Assembly (NCBI RefSeq): GCF_000012725.1
Contig: NC_007406.1
Span: 3,128,001-3,192,000, forward strand
DNA: 64,000 nucleotides
Reading direction: 5' to 3'
Origin: Nitrobacter winogradskyi Nb-255
Lineage (GTDB): Bacteria > Pseudomonadota > Alphaproteobacteria > Rhizobiales > Xanthobacteraceae
Made by a program: the position numbers and the translations under genes
Notes under the pieces: generated by a model
The model's input: the letters and a program-made list of their open reading frames with translations, nothing else
The model's database searches: none
What the model was told of the DNA's origin: nothing
In this document: one piece after another, positions 53,129 to 64,000 of the stretch
Layout: every line of letters starts with the position of its first letter
How positions within the stretch are numbered: position 1 is the first letter of the stretch

Positions 53129-53488
53129 TCAAGCCGCCAGCATCTTGTTCACTTCGCTGACCAGTTCACGCAGATGCACCGGCTTGGACAACACCTTTGC
53201 GTTCTTGGGCGCTTCGGAATCAGAATTCAGCGCGACGGCCGCAAAACCGGTGATGAACATGATCTTGATGTCGGGATCGAGCTCGGAAGCGCGGCGAGCC
53301 AGCTCGATACCGTCCATTTCAGGCATGACGATATCGGTGAGAAGCATTTCAAAGGGCTCCTCGCGCAGCCTCTGATAGGCTGAGAGGCCGTTGTCATAGG
53401 ACGACACCTTGAAACCGGCATTTTCCAGCGCCTTGACCAGAAACCGGCGCATGTCGTTGTCGTCTTCGGCGAGGAGGATCTTGTGCAT
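53129..53488 (-). CDS. cpdR: CpdR-type single-domain response regulator
   Basis: 119 residues from ATG 53488; the open frame to 53536 is not typical. Starts MHKILLAEDDNDMRRFLVKA, has phosphoacceptor Asp in LLTDIVMPEMDG, and ends KVLSKPVHLRELVSEVNKML. These are near-diagnostic of CpdR. Unphosphorylated CpdR brings ClpXP to the pole and primes it for degrading CtrA and other cell-cycle proteins in alphaproteobacteria. The phosphorelay CckA-ChpT controls it. It is divergent from the formylglutamate amidohydrolase gene, a conserved neighbourhood in this order. Confidence 0.88.
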   Translation of the reverse strand: MHKILLAEDDNDMRRFLVKALENAGFKVSSYDNGLSAYQRLREEPFEMLLTDIVMPEMDGIELARRASELDPDIKIMFITGFAAVALNSDSEAPKNAKVLSKPVHLRELVSEVNKMLAA

Positions 53489-53650
53489 GGAAATCATTGG
53501 GGCCCGGCTGGATAAGCAGTCTTTTATATAATCCATATCTGGTAAATTTGGAGTGAAGGCGAACTGGGGCTTGGCAGAAGGGTTGCGATTATCGACAATA
53601 CAGGTTCAGAAACGCCTGTCCGGAGGTGTCCGGCGGACGGCTGCGCAAGG

Positions 53651-54550
53651 ATGACGCCGGCGATGAGCCAGTTTGACGGTGACCAACCGCCTCCTTTCGA
53701 GATCGCAGAGCCGGTGACATGGCGATCCCCCATCATCTTTAACTCTCCGCATTCCGGTTCGATCTATCCGGAGCAGTTCCTGTCCGCGTCGCGAATCGAT
53801 CTCGCCGGCCTGCGCCGGTCGGAGGATTCGTTCATGGATGAACTGATCGGTGGCTTGACCGATGCCGGTTTTCCGGTGGTCCGGGTCAATTTTCCCCGTT
53901 CCTACGTCGATGTGAACCGCGAACCTTACGAACTCGACCCCCGAATGTTCACCGGGCGGCTGCCGAGCTTCGCCAATACGCGATCGATGCGCGTCGCGGG
54001 TGGTCTCGGCACCATCCCGCGCGTGGTCGGCGACGGCGAGGAAATATATCGCGAGCGTCTCAGCGTGGAGGATGCGCTCGGCCGGATCGAGCAGCTCTAC
54101 AAACCCTATCATCGCGCGCTGCGACGGCTGATCTACAAGGCGCATCAGACGTTCGGAACGGTCATCCTCGTGGATTGCCATTCGATGCCGTCGACCGGCA
54201 TCGCGCCGGAGGAGCCCAGGCGGTCGGACATCGTGATCGGTGATCGCTATGAAACCAGTTGCGCGCCGCAGATTCCGAACATCATCGACGATCTGTTGAG
54301 AAGCCTCGGTTACTCGGTCACCCGCAACAAGCCCTACGCGGGCGGATTCATCACCGAGCATTACGGCAACCCAGCCAGCGGACTGCACGCGGTTCAACTC
54401 GAGCTCAACCGGGCGGTCTACATGGATGAGCGGCACTGCGAGCGTGGTCCCCGCTTCAATCAGGTGGCCGCGGATTTCCTGACGCTCGCCAATGCCCTGG
54501 CCGCGATCCCCCTGGAAGATCTCGGCCCCTTCCGCGCCGCCGCGGAATAG
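53651..54550 (+). CDS. N-formylglutamate amidohydrolase family protein
   Basis: 299 residues. FGase signature: IIFNSPHSGSIYPEQF, SEDSFMDELI, VNFPRSYVDVNREPYELDP, VILVDCHSMPSTG, and ELNRAVYMDE near the end. The family hydrolyses N-formyl-L-glutamate to formate and glutamate in histidine breakdown. No hut genes are nearby, so another acyl-amino acid may be the substrate. Start 53651 or 53663 (both ATG) cannot be separated with confidence. Confidence 0.85.
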   Translation: MTPAMSQFDGDQPPPFEIAEPVTWRSPIIFNSPHSGSIYPEQFLSASRIDLAGLRRSEDSFMDELIGGLTDAGFPVVRVNFPRSYVDVNREPYELDPRMFTGRLPSFANTRSMRVAGGLGTIPRVVGDGEEIYRERLSVEDALGRIEQLYKPYHRALRRLIYKAHQTFGTVILVDCHSMPSTGIAPEEPRRSDIVIGDRYETSCAPQIPNIIDDLLRSLGYSVTRNKPYAGGFITEHYGNPASGLHAVQLELNRAVYMDERHCERGPRFNQVAADFLTLANALAAIPLEDLGPFRAAAE

Positions 54551-54721
54551 CTCCCGGCGCCCGGCCAACGGTCTGAAACCCGCAAAGAAAAAGGGCCGCC
54601 CGTCGAACAAGCGACCCGAGTCTAGGGAGGAAACGCCCAAGGAGGGCAGCGATAGCGCAAAGGCTACCGCAACGCACAATATGTAACCGCGCTGCACAAA
54701 ATGCAAGGGATTTTCGAGCTA

Positions 54722-55768
54722 GAGCGGGATGGGTTTATTTTGAATCGATTGAGATTCCCAAATCAGAATTCATCTGATTCAACATGCTGACTGGGAAGGA
54801 GGCCAGCATGGATGGGACGAGCCTATTCGAACGACCTTCGTGAGCGGGTAGTGCGTGCTGTCGTTAAAGGCGGCCTGTCGCGGCATCAGGCTGCGGCCCA
54901 GTTTGGGGTGGGCATCAGCACGGCGATCAACTGGGTACAACGCTTCCACGAGACCGGCAGCGTCGCGCCAAGCCAGATCGGCGGCTATAGGCCAAAGAAG
55001 ATTGCGGGGCCGCACCGCGAATGGCTGCTGCAACGGTGCCGAAAGGACTTTACCGTGCGCGGGCTGGTGGCCGAACTTGCCGAGCGTGGCCTTAAGGTCG
55101 ATTACCGCACGATGTGGGAGTTCGTTCACGCTGTGAAGCTCAGTTACAAAAAAAGACGCTGATTGCTGCAGAGCAGGATCGTCCCGATGTCGCCCGTCGG
55201 CGAGCGCAATGGACCAAGTATCGAGATCGGATTGATCCCACTCGGCTGGTGTTCATCGATGAGACCTGGACCAAAACCAATATGGCGCCGCTGCGGGGCT
55301 GGGCGCCGCGCGGTCAACGCATCAGAGCCAAGGTGCCGCATGGCCGCTGGCAGACCATGACCTTTATGGCCGCTCTGCGCCACGATCGCATCACCGCGCC
55401 GTGGTTCATCGAGGGGCCGATCAACGGCGAAGCCTTCCTTCTCTACATCGAGAAGGTTCTGGTCCCGACCCTGCGGCACGGCGACATCGTCATTATGGAC
55501 AACCTCGGCTCGCACAAGGCCAGCGCCGTGCGTCGCGTCATCCGTGCCGCCGGTGCCCGGCTCTTCTACCTGCCGAAATACTCGCCTGATCTGAACCCGA
55601 TCGAGCAGTTCTTTGCCAAGTTCAAACACTGGCTACGCAAAGCCACGCAGCGGACCACCGAGGCCGTCTACAATGCTATCCCTCCGATCCTCGAAACCGT
55701 TGCACCGGCTGAATGCGCCAACTACTTCGTCAATGCAGGATACAACCAAATCTAAACTCATCATGCTC
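54722..55768 (+). mobile_element. IS630-family insertion sequence, second type
   Basis: 1047 bp between TA dinucleotides (54720-54721 and 55769-55770). Ends are GAGCGGGATGGGTTTATTTTG and, on the complement, GAGCATGATGAGTTTAGATT. It is distinct from the IS630 at 30250. Its left end resembles the interspersed repeat start AGAGCGGGATG. Confidence 0.85.
54812..55755 (+). CDS. IS630-family transposase (two frames joined by frameshift)
   Basis: Frame one: MGRAYSNDLRERVVRAVVKG, FGVGISTAINWVQRFH, to KLSYKKRR at an A7 tract near 55150. Frame two: LVFIDETWTKTNMAPLRGWA, IVIMDNLGSHKASAVRRVIR and [20 protein letters not shown] carry the DDE residues. The A-tract is the expected programmed frameshift site. 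No other break is seen. Confidence 0.85.
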
Positions 55769-55770
55769 TA

Positions 55771-56274
55771 ACTCCCCGAAAATAGAAGTAATTTAAATCA
55801 TTTGTCGTACCCTGCCGTGCATCAAGCCTCGACCTTGACCGCTGCTATTCATCCTAAAAATTCAAATACTTAATAGTATTTTATCGAGATTTTCTGCCTC
55901 CGCCCTCAGGGGCGCGTCCGATGCGCACTGAGCCAGTCCAAGGATGCAGTCCCAACGCCCGCGAACGATTCGAGCACGGGAAAACTGCACCGTAACCGGA
56001 TGGCGGACGGTGCGATATCCGATCCGGACATGTATAGGAGGCGGTTCAGCCATGGCGTTTCGAGCAAGGCGGATGACCTGTCAGCGTGAGAAAACGCGTC
56101 AGAACACAAACTCAGGCTTCGCTTCTGATCCAGCCAGAGGCGAAAATGCCAGGGCATGATCCCGAAAAGCAGAAACCGGTTTTCGGAGAAGATCATGTTC
56201 CAACAAAAAGATAAGCGATGAGTCCGATTCAACCCGGTTGAAACAGATTCCAGCGGCACAACAAACATTACCCG
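55771..56274. other. 500-bp stretch without a supported gene
   Basis: The left part (55771-55880) is AT-rich. The remainder has short open frames without ribosome-binding sites or recognised proteins. I see no RNA gene or repeat-family member in it. Confidence 0.35.
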
Positions 56275-57072
56275 GTGAGGTACAGCGTGACGGTGATTGA
56301 CTTTACCGCCTTTATTGACCGTCTCGCGACGGCGTCGGGCGAAACGATCCTGCCGTTTTTCAGAACGTCTCTTCTCGACGTCGAAAACAAGAGCGCCAGC
56401 CGCGACTTCGATCCGGTGACGGAGGCAGATCGGGCGGCCGAGGCGGTGATGCGCCGGATGATCCAGGCGAGCTTTCCCGAGCACGGCATCGTCGGCGAGG
56501 AATTCGGCAATCAGAACGAAGACGCCGAATATGTCTGGATGCTGGACCCCATCGACGGCACCAAATCCTTCATCGCGGGTTTTCCGATCTGGGGCACGCT
56601 GATCGCGCTGCTGCATCGCGGAACGCCGGTGTTCGGCATGATGCACCAACCCTATATCGGCGAAAGGTTCAGCGGCGACAACCGTTCCTCGCGCTACCGT
56701 GGACCTTCGCAGGGACGCAAGCTCGCGGTGCGGCGATGCCCGTCGCTGCAGGAGGCGACCTCGTTCACGACCAGCCCTCTCCTGATGAATCCCGACGATC
56801 GCGCCGCGTTCGGCAAGGTCGAAGCCGAGGTACGGCTGACCCGCTATGGCGGCGACTGCTATTCCTACTGCATGCTGGCCGCGGGCCATCTCGATCTCGT
56901 CATCGAAACGGAACTGAAATCGTATGACATCGCGGCTTTGATACCGATCATTACCGGGGCCGGAGGCGTGATCACGACGTGGGAGGGCGAGCCGGCTCAG
57001 GGTGGCGGCCGCGTCGTCGCCGCCGGCGACCGCCGCGTCCACGAGGCCGCGCTGAAGCGGCTCAACGGCTAG
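56275..57072 (+). CDS. hisN: Inositol-monophosphatase-family phosphatase, probable histidinol-phosphatase HisN
   Basis: 265 residues. Metal-binding motifs of the family: E in VGEEFGNQ, DPIDGTKSFIAGFPIWGTL (D-P-I-D-G-T), and the C-terminal LDLVIETELKSYDIAALIPI. The GTKSFI/FPIWGTLIAL form is the one seen in alphaproteobacterial HisN, which removes phosphate from histidinol phosphate; myo-inositol phosphatase or CysQ activity cannot be excluded. Start 56275, with a GTG at 56287 possible. A GTTTTC-type repeat lies right after the stop. Confidence 0.8.
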   Translation: MRYSVTVIDFTAFIDRLATASGETILPFFRTSLLDVENKSASRDFDPVTEADRAAEAVMRRMIQASFPEHGIVGEEFGNQNEDAEYVWMLDPIDGTKSFIAGFPIWGTLIALLHRGTPVFGMMHQPYIGERFSGDNRSSRYRGPSQGRKLAVRRCPSLQEATSFTTSPLLMNPDDRAAFGKVEAEVRLTRYGGDCYSYCMLAAGHLDLVIETELKSYDIAALIPIITGAGGVITTWEGEPAQGGGRVVAAGDRRVHEAALKRLNG

Positions 57073-57122
57073 AGACGCTTTTTCTTCACGCGAACCGGTC
57101 CCACTTCGCTCGAAAACGCTAT
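57071..57122. repeat. Short interspersed repeat (GCGTTTTC family)
   Basis: AGACGCTTTTTCTTCACGCG, AACCGGTCCCACTTCGCTCG, AAAACGCTAT: the short-form unit. It overlaps the last bases of the hisN-like stop codon region and may act as its terminator. A GCGGAAAACGCT fragment follows near 57220. Confidence 0.6.
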
Positions 57123-57228
57123 GGATCTTCCGGCGAAGCAGCCGAGCGGTTCGCCGCAAGAAGACGCGGCCATACAATAATTTCCGGAGTATTTCCGCTT
57201 CAGATGGAATGAGAAGGCGCGGAAAACG

Positions 57229-58173
57229 CTAAAACAGCGGCGTGCCTGGCACGAAGGCGTCGAACGCCGCCCAGAACTGGGCACGGTAGCGATCCTGTTC
57301 CTGCAGGATTTCATGCTTCGATCCGGCGATGACGAGGTGCAATCCGCTGCGTAGATGATAGGCGAACTGCTCGATGGCCGGCGTGGAGACGATGGCGTCG
57401 CTGCCGGCCGCGATCAACAGCAACGGCTGACGAATCCGCGCCGGATAACTTGCATCGCGAAAATCGTGCATCGTCTGGAAGGCGGTGTCGGCCCATGCCA
57501 CCGTCGGAGACGCAATTCCCAGCGTCGGGTCCTCCTGCAGGATCGCGACATTGCGGGCGAACCGCACGGGATCGCTGGTCAGGAAGTTGCCGGCGAAACC
57601 GCCCATGCCGGTGATCTGGGCGCTCCCGCCGGGAACGTAGCGGCCGCCCTGTCCCAACAGCCGCATCGCCCGCAGCAGCGTGCGCACCGGGAGCGAGGTG
57701 CGACGTCCCGGCAGGTCGATCATCGGCGCCGACAGTACCATGCGGTCGAACCAGCGATTGCCGGCGCGGGCCACCCGCAGCAGCACCGCTCCCCCCATTG
57801 AATGGGCCAGCGCAAAGTATGGCGGCGGACAATCCGGCAGCACCACCTGCCTGACGAACGCGCGAACGTCGTTTTCGTAGTCTGAGAAACGGCGCACATG
57901 GCCCTTGCGCGGGTCGGGCAGCTGGCGCAACGAATGCCCCTGTCCCCGCCAGTCAATCATCGCCACCGCAAAACCGCGGTCGCGCAAATCGCGTACGGTC
58001 TCGAAGTACTTTTCGATCTGCTCGCCGCGTCCGGTGAACAGGCAGACGGTCCCCTTGCGCCCCTGCGGCGACGGCCACCGCGCGAAACGTAAGTCGACCC
58101 CGTCTGAGGTTCTCACGGCGCCGCTGACGCAATTCTCCGGAACCGGATTTGCGGGGATTGAAAGCAGCTTCAT
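57229..58173 (-). CDS. Alpha/beta hydrolase, PldB-like lysophospholipase
   Basis: About 314 residues from ATG 58173 (MKLLSIPANPVPENCVSGAV), the opening I recall in related species; a longer frame starts at 58263. Alpha/beta fold: nucleophile in LAHSMGGAVLL (G-x-S-x-G variant HSMGG), acid in LLIAAGSDAIVS, and catalytic His in AGSKHEIL. CLFTGRGEQIEKYFETVRDL and IDWRGQGHS are typical of the PldB/monoacylglycerol lipase group. Substrate is inferred. It is divergent from the Hsp20 gene. Confidence 0.8.
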   Translation of the reverse strand: MKLLSIPANPVPENCVSGAVRTSDGVDLRFARWPSPQGRKGTVCLFTGRGEQIEKYFETVRDLRDRGFAVAMIDWRGQGHSLRQLPDPRKGHVRRFSDYENDVRAFVRQVVLPDCPPPYFALAHSMGGAVLLRVARAGNRWFDRMVLSAPMIDLPGRRTSLPVRTLLRAMRLLGQGGRYVPGGSAQITGMGGFAGNFLTSDPVRFARNVAILQEDPTLGIASPTVAWADTAFQTMHDFRDASYPARIRQPLLLIAAGSDAIVSTPAIEQFAYHLRSGLHLVIAGSKHEILQEQDRYRAQFWAAFDAFVPGTPLF

Positions 58174-58237
58174 GACCGAACCGGCTGGAGGAGAAACCTG
58201 AAAGAGCGGATCGCCTGACAGCAGCCGTGTCCCGCCT

Positions 58238-58265
58238 CTTGAACGTGCCTGAACTGCCTCCATAT
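58238..58265 (+). promoter_or_regulatory. RpoH (sigma-32) type promoter of Hsp20 copy 4
   Basis: CTTGAA and CCATAT separated by 16 bases match the heat-shock sigma consensus well. The predicted transcript start is near 58272, giving a leader of about 110 bases. Confidence 0.6.
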
Positions 58266-58271
58266 CATTTT

Positions 58272-58383
58272 CGTGCAGGCCGCTACCAGTGGTCCCGAAG
58301 GGATCGCTCAGGCTGCACGAGACGAAAGCCCGGCCCGATTGGCGGGCGGGTTCCCTAGATGTCGCTCAATGGAGGACTGAACC
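58272..58383 (+). promoter_or_regulatory. ROSE-like RNA thermometer of Hsp20 copy 4
   Basis: CGTGCAGGCC...GCTGCACG closes a long first stem. GCCCGGCCCGATTGGCGGGC forms a middle hairpin. The last hairpin has GATGTCGCTCAATGGAGGAC, with UCGCU opposite GGAGGA. Size, position and motif fit ROSE elements of Bradyrhizobium heat-shock genes. Confidence 0.7.
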
Positions 58384-58845
58384 ATGCGCACTTTCGATCT
58401 CACCCCGTTTTATCGTTCCACCGTCGGCTTCGACCGTCTCTTCAACCTGCTCGATCAGGCCAACGGCGACGCGCCTGGCTACCCGCCCTACAACATCGAG
58501 CGCACCGGAGATAACGCGTATCGTATCAGCGTCGCCGTCTCGGGATTTGCGCCGAACGAGCTCTCGATCGTCGCCAAGGAAAACACGCTGACCATCAAGG
58601 GCGAGAAGGTCGCCAATGAGAACGGCAAGGAAAAGTCCGAGGTGCTGTATCGCGGTATCGCGGCCCGCGCCTTCGAACGCGCCTTCCAGCTTGCCGATTA
58701 CGTGCAGGTGAAGAACGCCTCGTTGGAGAACGGGTTGCTGCATGTGGATCTCGTTCGCGAGATTCCGGAAGCCAAGAAGCCTCGCAGCATTCCGATCTCG
58801 ACCGGTACGGCAACCGCGCCGGCCGTCGAGAAGGCGGCCGCCTGA
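58384..58845 (+). CDS. Small heat-shock protein Hsp20 (IbpA type), copy 4
   Basis: 153 residues. MRTFDLTPFYRSTVGFDRLF opening, alpha-crystallin domain (PPYNIERTGDNAYRISVAVS through ENGLLHVDLVREIPEAKKPR), and RSIPI anchoring motif. It is the same subclass as copies 1 and 2 of the stress cluster. This copy has a good RpoH promoter, a ROSE-like leader and a strong terminator, so it is probably the ancestral chromosomal gene. Confidence 0.93.
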   Translation: MRTFDLTPFYRSTVGFDRLFNLLDQANGDAPGYPPYNIERTGDNAYRISVAVSGFAPNELSIVAKENTLTIKGEKVANENGKEKSEVLYRGIAARAFERAFQLADYVQVKNASLENGLLHVDLVREIPEAKKPRSIPISTGTATAPAVEKAAA

Positions 58846-58872
58846 CCAAGGACTTTTTTCCGAACGAGGAAA

Positions 58873-58898
58873 GCGCCCCGGCTCCGCCGGGGCGTTTA
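58873..58898 (+). terminator. Intrinsic terminator of Hsp20 copy 4
   Basis: GCGCCCCGGC-TCC-GCCGGGGCGTTTAT: an 8-9 bp GC stem, a three-base loop and a short T-run, 27 bases after the stop. Confidence 0.8.
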
Positions 58899-59328
58899 TG
58901 CTGAGCCATCCCCGAAGAGCGAGACGGATCAGGTTTGATCAATTTCACCGCCGTCGCGTTTTGGGCATAACTTCCACGCCATCGGCGACTCCCCGGCGCT
59001 TGTGTGATAGAGAAAAATTTGGCAATGTGAGGGTTAGGACAGCAAAGCTGTCTTAATTTGAAGATCGGCTTGGCACCGAGGTATTGCCGCGTATGCAGGC
59101 GTCTGATGTCCGGTCAGGGCATGACAGGCTCGCTGTCCCCGCGGACGTCGGGCAACCAGGCTTGAATTCTCAAAACTTCGGCTCGCGGCTTGCGAAGGGT
59201 GGCCCGAGGGTTGTCAACCCGAGATTGTCAACCCAGAGGTTGTCGATCGGGGTGGCCACGGCCGCCCAGGGTGCGCCGAAGACGCGGACATTTGCAGGAT
59301 GTCACATCCTGGCCGGGAAAGGACTGAG
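58899..59328. other. 430-bp region upstream of gltB
   Basis: No supported gene. It contains a small hairpin GACAGC-AAA-GCTGTC followed by TTAATTT at 59038-59058, and a short direct repeat TTGTCAACCCGAGA / TTGTCAACCCAGAG near 59213-59240. The gltB promoter should lie here. An 82-codon frame at 59084 has no ribosome-binding site or known protein. Confidence 0.35.

Positions 59329-64000
<4,672 letters not shown>

Noticed and set aside
55906-57177. 423-codon minus-strand open frame
   Set aside because: Mostly antisense to the HisN-like phosphatase gene and without motifs.

Overview
The window reads as chromosomal DNA of a high-GC alphaproteobacterium of the Bradyrhizobiaceae/Nitrobacteraceae type. 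The housekeeping genes (AapJ end, CpdR, N-formylglutamate amidohydrolase, HisN-like phosphatase, PldB-like lipase, GltB) have that character. A red-type RubisCO with CbbX, plus a CsoSCA-type carbonic anhydrase, points to an autotroph such as Nitrobacter. The genus is inferred; no 16S rRNA or other marker is present.

Layout. 1-6.2 kb: end of an amino-acid ABC binding protein, a methyltransferase, a DsrE-like protein and a persulfide-dioxygenase/rhodanese fusion (sulfur chemistry), a diguanylate cyclase, a PRC-barrel protein and a CusF-like protein. 6.2-25.1 kb: a metal island. An IS481 copy abuts a Csp1-type copper-storage protein, followed by DUF2946, a TonB receptor, a BNR beta-propeller protein and a TlpA-like thioredoxin. 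Next come an RcnA-like nickel/cobalt exporter with DUF1007, a divergent ArsR repressor with a clear operator, a tandem His-rich protein, and a CBA-type RND efflux system (outer-membrane, pump, adaptor) facing its own two-component system. The RND pump carries the D-D-E motif of Zn/Co/Ni pumps, not the copper type.

25.4-34 kb: small genes, then a pile-up of two IS481, two inverted IS5-type (837 bp), one IS630 and two tandem IS5-type (849 bp) copies. Nearly every junction is the tetranucleotide CTAG. 34.2-41.3 kb: the carbon-fixation locus: an XRE regulator, cbbX, cbbS and cbbL (form IC) divergent from cbbR, then a PII-like protein and a free-standing carboxysomal-type carbonic anhydrase. No carboxysome shell genes are present.

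41.6-53 kb: a probable island between an imperfect copy of the tRNA-Val flank and tRNA-Val(GAC). It holds a ParB-like gene cut by an IS3 remnant, a DegP-type protease, three Hsp20 genes (one frameshifted), small hypotheticals, a full IS3, an orphan tRNA-Ser 3' fragment, and a DUF3489-DUF2924-large serine recombinase cassette. 53-64 kb: core chromosome (cpdR, formylglutamate amidohydrolase, hisN-like, pldB-like, hsp20, gltB) interrupted by one IS630.

Three themes stand out. ROSE-like RNA thermometers precede several Hsp20 genes and one unrecognised gene. A short interspersed repeat family bounded by CTAGAG occurs about ten times and serves as IS landing site. Several IS transposase frames take their stop codon from the duplicated CTAG target.
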